Below, in pieces: positions 9,006 through 18,591 of a stretch of 56,336 bases of DNA. Source of the DNA: Chlorobiota bacterium (GTDB taxonomy: Bacteria; Bacteroidota; Bacteroidia; Bacteroidales; JAADJA01); NCBI GenBank assembly GCA_013151015.1, contig JAADJA010000017.1, positions 1-56,336 of the forward strand, written 5' to 3'. The notes under the pieces were generated by a model. That model saw nothing but the letters and a program-made list of their open reading frames with translations. It ran no database searches and was not told the origin of the DNA. How positions within the stretch are numbered: position 1 is the stretch's first letter; each line of letters starts with the position of its first letter. Position numbers and translations under genes: made by a program.

Positions 9006-9821
9006 ATGTACAATGTGTTTGTAGTTTCGGACGGTACGGGCCGCACGGCCATACAGGCTTTGGATGCGGCCCTTACACAGTTTCCGCGAAAGCATGTGGA
9101 GATTTATGTAAAACCGGGCATCCGGTCGAAGGAGCAAGTGCAGGACTTGGTACATGAGGCCGCTGAACAAAAGGCGATTGTTATCCATACCCTGGTTTCC
9201 GATATCATCCGTAGTTATATGATCCGCTTTGCAAGGAGGAACAACGTGGAAACCATTGACCTGATGGGCCCGCTGTTAATGAGGCTTTCAAATCGCTTAT
9301 CAAATTTGCCTGCCGAAAAACCGGGCTTATACCATGACGCACACAAGGATTATTTCAGGAGGATAGAGGCCATGGAATATACTTTTCGCCATGATGACGG
9401 TTTGCGTGTCCATGAGATTGACAAAGCCGATATCGTGATACTTGGGGTTTCGCGTACGTTTAAAACACCATTGAGTATTTATCTTGCCCTTAAAGGTATG
9501 TTGGTTGCGAATATTCCCATCATCCTTGGAATGAAACTGCCCACAGAAATATATGAAATTGACCCGCATAAGGTATATGGCCTTACCACGTATGCAACCC
9601 GGCTGTCGCAATTGCGAAAGATCCGCCATGCCCATCTCGGTGGGGCCACGGGCAGTTATGCCGAATACCAACATGTAACAAGGGAGTTGAATTATGCCCT
9701 TGGTTTATACCAAAGGCAACCGCATTGGTCGGTGATACGGGTGGGAGGCAAGGCCATCGAGGAAATTGCTTCTGAAATAATGGATATCCGGAGGAAATCG
9801 GATTTAGGTCACATAGAGTAA
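9006..9821 (+). CDS. ppsR: Pyruvate,phosphate dikinase / PEP synthase regulatory protein (bifunctional kinase-phosphorylase, DUF299)
   Basis: A 271-residue protein with the family start VFVVSDGTGRTAI, the DLMGPLL segment, the YHDAHKDYFRRIEAMEYTF block (substrate region typical of the family) and the C-terminal TYATRLSQLRKIR. It catalyses ADP-dependent phosphorylation and Pi-dependent dephosphorylation of a threonine on PEP synthase or pyruvate,phosphate dikinase and so switches gluconeogenic flux. The P-loop-like motif reads GVSRTFKT (147-154), with Phe where Ser or Gly is common. A TATCTTTG box (8991-8998) ends 7 bases before the ATG. No dikinase gene is nearby. Whether the target is PPDK or PEP synthase is not decided. 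Confidence 0.87.
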   Translation: MYNVFVVSDGTGRTAIQALDAALTQFPRKHVEIYVKPGIRSKEQVQDLVHEAAEQKAIVIHTLVSDIIRSYMIRFARRNNVETIDLMGPLLMRLSNRLSNLPAEKPGLYHDAHKDYFRRIEAMEYTFRHDDGLRVHEIDKADIVILGVSRTFKTPLSIYLALKGMLVANIPIILGMKLPTEIYEIDPHKVYGLTTYATRLSQLRKIRHAHLGGATGSYAEYQHVTRELNYALGLYQRQPHWSVIRVGGKAIEEIASEIMDIRRKSDLGHIE

Positions 9822-10001
9822 TCCCGGATGATTTTTTTCCGGTTAAACTTTTCTTGAAAACAGTTTGTTCCCTCAATAAACCCTTTAATCCTTTTAAGCT
9901 TGAATCATTGATTCCTTGGAGGCTCGTAGCATTTTTTTAAGGAGTCCAATAATTAATCGTTCCTTTGTTTCCTTAAATTTGTTGAAACAAAACAATCGGA
10001 T

Positions 10002-10919
10002 ATGTTCCAATCCCATTTTGGCGAAATAGCCGCACTCCTCACAGCCATATTCTGGACTATTACGGCCATGGTGTTTGAAGTTGCCGGAAAAAGGGTAGGG
10101 GCGATGACCGTGAATATTGTCAGGCTTTTCATCGCATTTTTTATCTACACGGTCTATTTGTATTTCACAAGGGGGCTTGCTTTCCCAACAGATGCTTCCG
10201 GCGAAACATGGTTTTGGTTGGTATTGTCTGGATTGGTCGGATTTGTAATTGGTGACCAGTTCCTGTTCAGGGCTTTTGTGATGGTGGGGGCACGCATATC
10301 CATGCTTGTAATGGCCTTTGTCCCGCCTATTACCGCAATGCTTGGATGGATTATACTCGGGGAAACCCTTACCTTACTAAATGTGTTGGGAATGATATTG
10401 ACGATTTCAGGTGTAAGCCTTGTTGTGCTTAAAAGGGAAGTTGGTAACGATAAAGTTCCGGGAGGCAGGAAATTGAAGTTTTCCTATCCTTTGGTTGGGA
10501 TTTTGCTGGCCTTTGGCGGAGCTGTGGGACAGTCCGTTGGACTGGTGCTCAGTAAATTTGGGATGAAAGATTACAATGCCTTTGCCGCTTCGCAAATACG
10601 TGTTTTGGCCGGGTTGATTGGCTTTGCGGTTTTGTTTAGCATCCAGGGCAATTGGAATGTAGTCTTTAAAGGCTTGAAAGACAGAAAAGGAATGATCAAC
10701 TTGTCGGTTGGTTCTGTTTTTGGGCCATTTCTGGGAGTTTCCTTTTCATTGCTTGCTATTCAATATACCACCACTGGGATTGCATCCACCATAATGGCCA
10801 TTATTCCAATACTGATTATCCCCCCTGCAGTTATCTTTTTCAAAGAAAAAGTAAACAAAAAAGAAGTTATTGGAGCCATGATTGCTGTTGCAGGAGTTGT
10901 CCTGTTTTTTGTTGAATAA
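10002..10919 (+). CDS. EamA/DMT-family membrane transporter
   Basis: A 305-residue, very hydrophobic protein with two repeated EamA halves of about five transmembrane helices each. The first half ends in GWIILGETLTLLNVLGMILTISGV, and the second in FFKEKVNKKEVIGAMIAVAGVVLFF, both hallmark C-terminal helices of drug/metabolite transporters. The substrate cannot be inferred. A TAAATTTG box at 9974-9981 lies 20 bases before the ATG. The last codons overlap the -33 element of the next gene's promoter. Confidence 0.88.
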   Translation: MFQSHFGEIAALLTAIFWTITAMVFEVAGKRVGAMTVNIVRLFIAFFIYTVYLYFTRGLAFPTDASGETWFWLVLSGLVGFVIGDQFLFRAFVMVGARISMLVMAFVPPITAMLGWIILGETLTLLNVLGMILTISGVSLVVLKREVGNDKVPGGRKLKFSYPLVGILLAFGGAVGQSVGLVLSKFGMKDYNAFAASQIRVLAGLIGFAVLFSIQGNWNVVFKGLKDRKGMINLSVGSVFGPFLGVSFSLLAIQYTTTGIASTIMAIIPILIIPPAVIFFKEKVNKKEVIGAMIAVAGVVLFFVE

Positions 10920-10938
10920 AATATTTTTTGTACTTTTG
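10908..10938 (+). promoter_or_regulatory. Consensus Bacteroidota promoter
   Basis: TTTG (10908-10911), a 19-base spacer, then TACTTTTG (10931-10938) match the sigma-ABfr consensus exactly. It drives the exported-protein gene starting at 11003; the -33 element lies inside the end of the EamA coding sequence. Confidence 0.75.
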
Positions 10939-11002
10939 AGCAGTAAGGCTTTCTCTTTTTTTTAAATCAGTTTAATTATTAATAATCATAAATTAAAAGC
11001 GT

Positions 11003-12490
11003 ATGAAAAATTCTTTGTTTACTCTTTTTGCTGTCATCTTGTCGGCTTGGCTCGTGAACTCATACGGTCAGGCAAGCATGATTGTGGGCCCGGGCGTGGA
11101 CATTACTGTTGGACCCGGCGTTACGGTAGATGTGGGCGGTGATGAATTATTGCTGCGAGACAACTACTCCAATGCACCTTCCTTCCTTCAATACGGGACA
11201 TTGTCCTTTTCGGGAGGCGGGAAAGCCAAGGTAGAACAATATCTGTACGCCGACCGATGGCACATGGTTTCTTCGCCCATGCAGGACTAAGTGATCGAAG
11301 CCTACTTATGGCATTATCTGGCACAATATCATGAAAACGATGATAGCTGGACCTATCTCGACCTCCCCCTTAGCATTCCTTTGAACGTGGGTGAGGGTTA
11401 TTTTGCCTGGAAATATGTGACCGATCCAAACGGTACACCTCCCCCTTCGCCTGATTCGGTTCTTTTTTCGGGAACCATGAATAGCCAGGATGTTAATTTG
11501 ACATTAGGAAATACGGTTTCAAGTCCGAATACCGGCTGGAATCTGATTGGAAATCCGTTTCCTGTTGCCATAAACTGGAACGGAAATGTGGATTGGAATT
11601 TGGTAAATGTGGGTGCCACCATGTACATTTATGACAACAGTGTGAGCGGGAATTACGTGAACTGGAATTACAATCTTGGAACAGGGACCAATCCCAATGG
11701 AGGTTATATTGCAGCAACCCAGGGTTTTTGGGTGCGGACCGCCGTTCAGGATGGCTCTGCTGCTTCACTTACCTTACCTGCTTCCCAACGGGAACATAAT
11801 CCGGCTATTTTCCTGAAATCGGGAAATGATATCTTACAAGATCAACTTATATTGACGGTTGAAGGCAATGGCCATTCCGACAAAACGATTATCGGTTTTT
11901 ATCCCGAGGCCACTTCGGGTTTCGATCCTGAATACGATGGTGTATATTATTATCCCATTCAGGAAGTGCTTTCGATGTACTCGGTTGTCCTGGGGCAAAA
12001 ATATGCCTTGAACGAGCTTCCATCAATTGATGAATATCCGGTAATTCCCGTGGACTTTGAATCCAGGGTATCGCAGGAATACACGATAACTGCCGAATGG
12101 CTTGATCGTTTTCCAACGGATTTGCCCATATTCCTTGAGGATAAAAAGGAAAATGTTTTTCAGGATTTAAGGCTTGACCCGGTTTATAAGTTCACGTCCG
12201 ATCCTGATGACAACTATAAGCGTTTCAAAGTTTATTTCTCCGACAGGTTTAACCAGGAAGTTTCCATGGAAAATATACGGATTTTCAGTTGGCAACAGAA
12301 AGTGATCATTGATGTGCCCTTTGAAATCTCAGGGGATATTTTCGTTTATGACATCTCAGGTCGCCTTGTTGCCGAAGGAAATGCCCATATGGGGAGAAAT
12401 GAAATCAAGCTGGCAAATGCCAATGGGAATTTCATTGTGAGGCTTATTGCCAATGAAGGCGTGAAATCCGAAAAAGTTTACATAAAGTAG
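11003..12490 (+). pseudogene. Exported protein with T9SS-like C-terminus, interrupted by an in-frame TAA
   Basis: The reading frame runs from a signal peptide (MKNSLFTLFAVILSAWLVNSYGQ) to a sorting-like C-terminus (IFVYDISGRLVAE...KSEKVYIK), about 495 codons, but codon 96 (11288-11290) is TAA. The flanking residues, VSSPMQD before and VIEAYLWHYLAQYHENDDSW after, read as one continuous domain; a CAA to TAA change is the simplest explanation. Translation could in principle restart at the GTG immediately after the stop, but without a signal peptide. The promoter is consensus, so the gene is probably still transcribed. The mature protein would be a large beta-rich surface protein of unknown function. 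A sequencing error at one base would also explain it. Confidence 0.75.
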
Positions 12491-12524
12491 TCAACAATAA
12501 AGAAATCAATAAAAAACAAAAAAT

Positions 12525-13678
12525 ATGAAAACAATAAAAATTACACTTTTAGCACTTATCCTCAGCCTTGGGTTTTCTGTGGCAATGGCACAAAATCAGG
12601 GAGTGGCAATCAATACCGATGGATCGCAGGCAGATGCGTCAGCACTTCTCGATGTTAAATCAACCACTGGCGGGGTCTTGGTCCCGCATATGACAATGGC
12701 CTAGCGGGATTTGATCGCAAGCCCGGCAACACGCCTGTTGATCTATCAATCAGACAATACGCCAGGATTCTATTATTGGGATGGAGCGGTTTGGACGGCA
12801 ATTGGTGGGGCTTCCGGCCCTGATGGCGACTGGACTATTTTAGGAAATGATTTGTACAATAACAATTCCGGCAATACTGGGATTGGTACTTCTTCACCAG
12901 GTGCAAAGCTGGATGTTGCAGGGCATATCTGGCAGACAGGCACCGGAAATTCGATTTTCCTCGGTGAACAAGCAGGGGGAAACGATAACTTGAGCAACAA
13001 TGCGAACGTTTTTATCGGTAGGCAGACAGGACTGTCGAACATTTCCGGTGAAAACAATATTGGGCTTGGTAGCCAGGCATTGAACGGAAACACATCCGGG
13101 TCAGGAATATTGGGATTGGTTCGTTGGCACTGCCCGTGGCAAACGGGAGTGGGAACATTTCCATTGGGCATTCCACAAGTTTTGCAAATAGCAGTGGTTC
13201 GTTCAATACCATTATAGGGACCTGGGCATATAAAATGTTTACCACGGCAAGTGACAATACCGTGATTGGGTTTAGTGCCCTCGCCGATTTGGATATTTTT
13301 AATCTGGGGAACTACACAGGTGATCGGTTAACTGCCGTTGGGTCCAATGCCCTGTACAAGAACCAAAGTGGTTCGAGGAATACCAGGATTGGCTATAAGG
13401 CTCTTTACGACAATAAAAATGGGGGGAACAATACCGCACTCGGATATGGGGCCGGCCAAACCTTGAACGGCTTGAACAATACGACCTCGATCGGAAGTGG
13501 TGCTGTGGCAACTTCCAGTAACCAGATTATGCTTGGAAATGCAAATGTAACCCAGGTAAAAACCGCTGGAGGGCTTACAGTTGGGGATACAAGCGTTACG
13601 GAAGCTGGAACAATCCGATTTGATGGCACAAACTTCTGGGGCTATAACGGAACAACCTGGGTTCAGTTGGACAACTAA
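12525..13678 (+). pseudogene. Exported repeat protein (fibre/YadA-head-like), with a nonsense codon and a frameshift
   Basis: Starts at ATG 12525 with a signal peptide (MKTIKITLLALILSLGFSVAMAQ). Codon 60 (12702-12704) is TAG inside a conserved segment (VPHMTMA-stop-RDLIASPATRLLIYQ) where Gln is expected. Near 13107 the frame shifts: one missing base in GGAATATTGG changes a regular repeat series (N-IGLGSQALNGN... to N-IGIGSLAL..NGSGNISIG) into another frame, which then continues to the stop at 13678. The repeats (short units rich in N, G, S, and A with IGIG/TALGYGAG motifs) resemble phage-tail-fibre or YadA-head-like stalks found in Bacteroidota surface proteins; the C-terminus TIRFDGTNFWGYNGTTWVQLDN is a typical end for them. 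Two independent lesions argue for a real pseudogene or poor local sequence quality. Confidence 0.75.
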
Positions 13679-13698
13679 GACCTTCCAGCGTTCACAGA

Positions 13699-13750
13699 AC
13701 CTGGAAGTGTCTGGATCAGGACCTGGAAGCGTCTGGATCAGGACCTGGGA
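13699..13750. repeat. 22-bp tandem repeat downstream of the fibre-like gene
   Basis: ACCTGGAAGYGTCTGGATCAGG occurs at 13699-13720 and 13721-13742, with a partial third copy (ACCTGGGA) to 13750. The core CCTGGAAG resembles the arm of the palindromic repeats between lipA and lipB and between prfA and pyrF, so it may be a degenerate relative. Confidence 0.7.
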
Positions 13751-13766
13751 CAAAAGCAAATATCTT

Positions 13767-13808
13767 AAACCAAGGTCAAATGATTCTTCTTTGACCCTGG
13801 TTTTTTCG
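13767..13808 (+). terminator. Intrinsic terminator
   Basis: AAACCAAGGTCAAA (13767-13780) pairs with TTTGACCCTGGTTT (13790-13803) with one mismatch, and a T-rich tail follows. It terminates transcription from the damaged exported-protein genes upstream. Confidence 0.75.
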
Positions 13809-13876
13809 TTTTTTCAGTAACAAAAAAACAAAACATAAGTAGAATCCCCTCAGTAAAGTATGATATATAAGGTTTA

Positions 13877-15487
13877 ATGCGCATTTCCCGATATTTAAAA
13901 TACGTTGTTTTCATTTTCTTTGGGTTTCTCATATTGAATTCTGGATGCCGTAAGAAAAGCCCTTCCCCAAGCTGGAACGTGGAATTGTTGGCCCCGCTTT
14001 TTGTTGATACCATTGGTGTATATGACGTGTTCAATGATTCCCTGATTGTGGAAAACCCGGATCAACTGCTCTCCTTTGTTTTCAACGAAAAGTTATATGA
14101 AATCAATGTGGATTCCCTTGTGAAACTGCCCGATACCCTTTTTAATTTTGCTTACAGCATGGATTGGCTCCCTTTCCCGATCCCTTTGGCACCGGGCGAT
14201 TTGATTATTTCAGATACGTTCGACTGGCCGCTCGATTATGAAACTTTTGGCTTTGAAGGTATCGCACTTGAAGAGGCCTATGTCCGTTCGGGCTTCATCC
14301 ATTTTGAAGTGTTCAATAAATCGGATGGCCCTATTTTGAGCCAGTTTAGGATAAACTCGGCCATAAAAAACGTAAGTGACACTTTCAATGTTTCGAAGAC
14401 CGTTGAATCGGGGCAAATTGCTTCCGAGGCATTTGATTTTTCGGGATACAGATTGAACCTGAGAGGGAGTAACAATGACACTGTGAATATGCTCAATTAT
14501 TACATCGGGCTTTTCGCCGATCCGGGGATTCCCGATACACTTCTCCTCACATCTGTTGATTCCTTTTCGGTGAATATTTATTTTGAAGACCTCGTTATGG
14601 ATTATGCAAAGGGCAATTTTGGGAAAAACGATTTCCATTTCGGGCCCGAGATTTCCCACCTTGGTTTTTTCAATAATTTGAATATCGGGGGAATTTCGAT
14701 GAAGGACGCAAAAGTTAAACTGCAAATCCATAACACATACGGTGTGGACGGAAATATGAAAATCGACCAAATCACGGCCATTAACTCCTCTACCGGGGAA
14801 GTGCTGGGCCTGGAGGGGGACATTTTGGATTCGTTGCTGTATATCCCCGGGGGGACACAAACGGGGAATGGCTTAGGGAACATTCAGCCAAGCATCAATG
14901 ATTTCGATTTTTCCGAAACAAATTTCAATGATCTATTGCAGATTATCCCGGATCAGATATCCTACACCCTTGATATGACGACAAATCCTTTTGAAGATTC
15001 GATTACGCGCGAGCATTTCTTTTATTATGATTATCCCATTGAGGTTTACCTCGATATGGAAGTGAGCCAGGGTATTATGCTACAAGATTTGTTTGGCTGG
15101 GGCCGGAGCGAATGGAACGGGGAGAACATCGACCTTGAAAACGTACTTAACGGGAATTTGGTCTTGAAATACACCAATTGGTTCCCTTTTACATTTGATA
15201 TGGATTTGTATTTGGAAGATGAAAATATGGAGGTGATGGATACCCTTTTTTATGAGGGGGTTATAGAAGGTGGGTTGCCAAATGCGGATGGACGGGTGCT
15301 TCAACCTACGGTATCGCGGATACAGGTTGAACTCACCGGGAGTCTGCGAAAATCTGTGAAGGATGCAAAGTTTGCGTATTTCCAAATTTATATTAATTCC
15401 GTAGAGGGTGGGCATGTGAAAGTTTATTCGGATTATGTGATGGAATTTAAAATGATCGGTGACTTTGAATGGATAATGGAACCGTAA
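13877..15487 (+). CDS. Large predicted lipoprotein of unknown function
   Basis: A 536-residue protein with a lipoprotein signal peptide (hydrophobic VVFIFFGFLILNSGC; lipobox L-N-S-G-C, Cys near residue 24). The mature part is rich in alternating hydrophobic/aromatic and Asp/Asn residues, as in beta-rich extracytoplasmic proteins, with no motif I can name. The frame is intact over its whole length, in contrast to the two exported-protein genes before it. It is followed by a gene for a predicted outer-membrane protein, and the pair may be co-expressed. No function is assigned. Confidence 0.75.
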   Translation: MRISRYLKYVVFIFFGFLILNSGCRKKSPSPSWNVELLAPLFVDTIGVYDVFNDSLIVENPDQLLSFVFNEKLYEINVDSLVKLPDTLFNFAYSMDWLPFPIPLAPGDLIISDTFDWPLDYETFGFEGIALEEAYVRSGFIHFEVFNKSDGPILSQFRINSAIKNVSDTFNVSKTVESGQIASEAFDFSGYRLNLRGSNNDTVNMLNYYIGLFADPGIPDTLLLTSVDSFSVNIYFEDLVMDYAKGNFGKNDFHFGPEISHLGFFNNLNIGGISMKDAKVKLQIHNTYGVDGNMKIDQITAINSSTGEVLGLEGDILDSLLYIPGGTQTGNGLGNIQPSINDFDFSETNFNDLLQIIPDQISYTLDMTTNPFEDSITREHFFYYDYPIEVYLDMEVSQGIMLQDLFGWGRSEWNGENIDLENVLNGNLVLKYTNWFPFTFDMDLYLEDENMEVMDTLFYEGVIEGGLPNADGRVLQPTVSRIQVELTGSLRKSVKDAKFAYFQIYINSVEGGHVKVYSDYVMEFKMIGDFEWIMEP

Positions 15488-15699
15488 AATAATTCCTTTT
15501 TATAAGACAAATGATTAATGAAAAATCAAATAATAAAATTTGAAAATCAAATAAACTAAAAATTTCAGATTTTAATGACTAAACAGTTTACACCATTGTA
15601 ATTTCGTTTTTGTTATTTATTTGAAATTTGTTTTTTGATATTTGTGGATTCTTTTGGGTACAAATTCAAGGGATTCCAATAATCAGCAGAAAGCATTAA

Positions 15700-16971
15700 A
15701 TGAACAGATTACTTTACATATTTATTTTTTCTTTTTTGGCAAACATTTCCTTTGCACAGGTAGAGATGCAATCACCTTATTTCCCTGAATCCCGGGAAGA
15801 TGGTACGGAATGGAAATGGAAGGCAACAGGAAATTGGAACGAAGCCGTAAATTCCAATTCGTTTACCAACGATTTTGTGAAGGCCATTGACAAATCCCGA
15901 TTTCTGGATGGCCAGCTTATAGATGGCCAATTGGCCAATATGGTCGATAAAACCCTTGCCGGTCAAATCAGGAGTATCGGTGGCCGGTTTTACATGAATT
16001 CAAAAAAGAAACCGGGAAAGCAATATTTTTTCTTTGGGATAGAACACCAGCACATCCTCGACACTTATATGGATAAAGACCTGTTGGCCCTGTTCCTGAA
16101 AGGGAATAAGCCCTATGCCGGGAAAACCCTGAATGCACCCAACTCGGAATTTTACAATATCTATTTCAACCAGTTAAGTGGAGGGGTGGGGTATAATTTT
16201 GACAAAGAGGATGTGAAGCAGCAATTGCAATGGGGGATTTCTTTAAATTTTGGTCAAAACTATGATTATATCAGTTTGAAAAACTCAATGTTTTATACCG
16301 ATCCCGACGGTGAATATCTCGATGTAAGCCTATCAGCCGAAACAAAGCTTTCCGATACGGTCTGGGCTGAGTTTTACGAAGTAAGGGGGATTGGCCTTTC
16401 CGGCGAACTGCTTTATTCATACACAAAAACAAATGATTTCCACTTTGATGTCTCTTTCAAAAACCTTGGGTTTGTCCGTTGGAACAAAAATGCTTTCTCG
16501 GGGACGATGGATACCAGTTTTGTGTTCAATGGACTTGAGAACGATACTGTAAATACAGGCGGAGGCAGCCTCCCTTCTGATTTTGATAAAAATGCTTTGC
16601 GGCGGTTATTGTTCCCCAATGCCGAGACCGGATCGTTCAATACTGTTTTACCGTTGAAAATTGGCGTATCAGCGGGAAAATTTCTTTCTGAAGGGAAACT
16701 CTATTTGGGCATGAAAGCTGATTATTACCCATTTTTAAAAGCCCCTTTGATGCTGGAAGTTTTCGGGACATGGAATGTGAACAATACTGTTTACATTACC
16801 CCTGTAATGCTGTACAGTAGTTATGGAAAACTGAATTTTGGTTTAAGCCTTGGGGCAAACATCACCAAAAACCTCCGTCTTGACATAGGCTCCTCCTATT
16901 TGAATTCCATGTTTTCCGGTTCTTCCCTCGCAGGGCAGGGAGGATTTGTGAGGCTTGGCTTTACCTATTGA
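15700..16971 (+). CDS. Predicted outer-membrane beta-barrel protein (DUF5723-like)
   Basis: A 423-residue protein with a signal peptide (MNRLLYIFIFSFLANISFAQ). The sequence is dominated by amphipathic strands with Gly-aromatic turns (e.g. GGVGYNF, GISLNFGQNYDY) and ends in -GGFVRLGFTY, a terminal aromatic strand as in outer-membrane barrels. The arrangement is reminiscent of DUF5723 proteins of Bacteroidota, some of which sit near T9SS genes, but the match is from memory. It follows the lipoprotein gene by 212 bases. Function unknown. Confidence 0.65.
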   Translation: MNRLLYIFIFSFLANISFAQVEMQSPYFPESREDGTEWKWKATGNWNEAVNSNSFTNDFVKAIDKSRFLDGQLIDGQLANMVDKTLAGQIRSIGGRFYMNSKKKPGKQYFFFGIEHQHILDTYMDKDLLALFLKGNKPYAGKTLNAPNSEFYNIYFNQLSGGVGYNFDKEDVKQQLQWGISLNFGQNYDYISLKNSMFYTDPDGEYLDVSLSAETKLSDTVWAEFYEVRGIGLSGELLYSYTKTNDFHFDVSFKNLGFVRWNKNAFSGTMDTSFVFNGLENDTVNTGGGSLPSDFDKNALRRLLFPNAETGSFNTVLPLKIGVSAGKFLSEGKLYLGMKADYYPFLKAPLMLEVFGTWNVNNTVYITPVMLYSSYGKLNFGLSLGANITKNLRLDIGSSYLNSMFSGSSLAGQGGFVRLGFTY

Positions 16972-17012
16972 GTTTTCTCTGTCTCTATGCAGGGGCGGAG
17001 TTTCCCACGTCT

Positions 17013-18332
17013 TCAGGCATGGGTGATGTGTTTGCTGAAAACCCTCTCCACCGTTCCCTTCACTTCCATCCCTTCATAAATGTTGCTGTCACATCTTTGG
17101 TGATGGGTTTTAGCGGAAATAACCAATTCCTTGTTTTCACCCCAAATAACGAGGTCGGCATCCATACCAATTTTTAATTCTCCCTTTCCATCGAATTGAA
17201 AGATTTGTGCCGCATTTTTTGAAGTGATGTCAATAAATTGTTGAAACGAAATCCTCCCTTCCAAAACCCCATAAGTGTAAAGCAGGCTCATTCGGTGTTC
17301 CACCCCGCCCGCACCATTGGCGATTTTCGTGAAATCGTCTTTTCCAAGGTCTTTTTGTCCATGAAGGTTGAATGGGCAATGGTCGGTCCCGATGGTCTGG
17401 ATATTGCCCTGGGCAATGGCTTCCCATAAAGCTTCCTGATCTTCCTTTTTCCGAAGGGGAGGACTTAGGACAAAAGGGGCCGCCTTTTCAAAGTCCTGAT
17501 TATAAACACTGTCGTCAAGCAGCAAATATTGTGGGCAGGTTTCGGCATAGACTTCTTGTCCATACTGTTGTGCTTCCTGTATTAGCTTGATTGCCCCGTC
17601 CGTTGAAACATGAACGAAATAGATTGGACAGTTTACGCTTGCAGCCATTTTAATTGCCTTTTCAACTGCTTTGATTTCAGCTTTGGGCGGGCGCGACAAA
17701 GGATGGTACAGCGGACTTGTTTTTCCTTCCCTGATATATCTTTTGCGATTCGCAACAATGATTTCGTCAATCTCGGCATGAAGGGTGACAAGGGCTTTGA
17801 TTCTCTTTGCCGTCTTCATCACCTTTAACAAAGTTTCATCATCAATGCCAATGGAATCCCGATAGGCCATATAGCATTTAAAAGAATGGACTCCCTTTTC
17901 CTTTTTGAGGAATTCCATTTCATGGGCACTATTGTTTCCCCACCATGTTGGGCTTACATGGAATTTGTAATCAATGATGCTTTCCCTGGCCAGTGCATCC
18001 CTTTCCTCATAGGCTTCGATAAAGGATTGCCCCCTTTTGGGTGTCACAAAATCAATAATAGAGGTCGTACCTCCGGCAAGGGCAGCCTTCGAACCGCTCA
18101 GGAAATCATCGGAAGATATTCCGGCTGGGGTGGGCAGCTCCATATGTACATGTGGGTCAAGCCCTCCGGGGAAAACCTGCCTCCCTTTTGCATCAATGAT
18201 TTCCGTTTTGTCCCCCAAAACAGGGATATCCTTTTCGATTTGTTTGATTGTCCCGTTTTCGATAAGGATATCGGTTTTCAGGGTTTTGTTTTTAATTAGG
18301 ATTTTTCCGTTTTTAATTATATACCTTGTCAT
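17013..18332 (-). CDS. hydA: Dihydropyrimidinase / hydantoinase (cyclic amidohydrolase)
   Basis: A 439-residue amidohydrolase. Metal ligands are visible: His61 and His63 in DPHVHMELP, the carbamylated Lys152 in HSFKCYMAY, His in TLHAE, His in YFVHVST and Asp in GTDHCPF. The segments SSDDFLSGSKAALAGGTT, KDDFTKIANGAGGVEHRMSLLY and the C-terminal SAKTHHQRCDSNIYEGM are specific to dihydropyrimidinase/hydantoinase rather than dihydroorotase. It opens the ring of 5,6-dihydropyrimidines or hydantoins. No beta-ureidopropionase or dihydropyrimidine dehydrogenase gene is adjacent, so its pathway is not evident. The product is normal length and intact. Confidence 0.88.
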   Translation of the reverse strand: MTRYIIKNGKILIKNKTLKTDILIENGTIKQIEKDIPVLGDKTEIIDAKGRQVFPGGLDPHVHMELPTPAGISSDDFLSGSKAALAGGTTSIIDFVTPKRGQSFIEAYEERDALARESIIDYKFHVSPTWWGNNSAHEMEFLKKEKGVHSFKCYMAYRDSIGIDDETLLKVMKTAKRIKALVTLHAEIDEIIVANRKRYIREGKTSPLYHPLSRPPKAEIKAVEKAIKMAASVNCPIYFVHVSTDGAIKLIQEAQQYGQEVYAETCPQYLLLDDSVYNQDFEKAAPFVLSPPLRKKEDQEALWEAIAQGNIQTIGTDHCPFNLHGQKDLGKDDFTKIANGAGGVEHRMSLLYTYGVLEGRISFQQFIDITSKNAAQIFQFDGKGELKIGMDADLVIWGENKELVISAKTHHQRCDSNIYEGMEVKGTVERVFSKHITHA

Positions 18333-18460
18333 AAGAATGTTATTTCAATAAAACCACAAAGCGGTTGAACTACGATAGCCGCAAGTGAAACCTGTGGGAA
18401 AAAAATACGAAGAACGTGCAACCCTGTAAGAGTTGAATTATTCAGTGAATGCATGATTTC

Positions 18461-18562
18461 AACCTTTTGTGTCCCTGCCTCACGGGCCTACTTCGACATA
18501 AAGGGTTTTTCGTCTGTTTCAAGCTTTCGTGTCACAAATGCACGGGCTCAACACAAAAGGTT
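18461..18562. repeat. Inverted-repeat element between hydA and lipB
   Basis: AACCTTTTGTGT (18461-18472) and ACACAAAAGGTT (18551-18562) are perfect 12-bp inverted arms bounding a 102-base segment that also contains two CACGGGC words. It fills much of the 259-base gap between hydA and lipB. It could be a small MITE-like element or a complex hairpin; no coding potential is seen. Confidence 0.45.
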
Positions 18563-18591
18563 CAACGCATAGCCTTTAATCCTTAACTGTC

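Noticed and set aside
11003-13678. Stop-codon reassignment (UAA/UAG read as Gln)
   Set aside because: RF1 (prfA) is present and TAA/TAG end many genes normally, so nonsense mutation or error is more likely.
14210-14860. Minus-strand ORF inside the lipoprotein gene
   Set aside because: Antisense frame of the real gene; no recognisable domain.
17013-18332. Dihydroorotase (PyrC)
   Set aside because: SSDDFLSGS, SAKTHHQ and NIYEGM motifs fit dihydropyrimidinase/hydantoinase rather than dihydroorotase.
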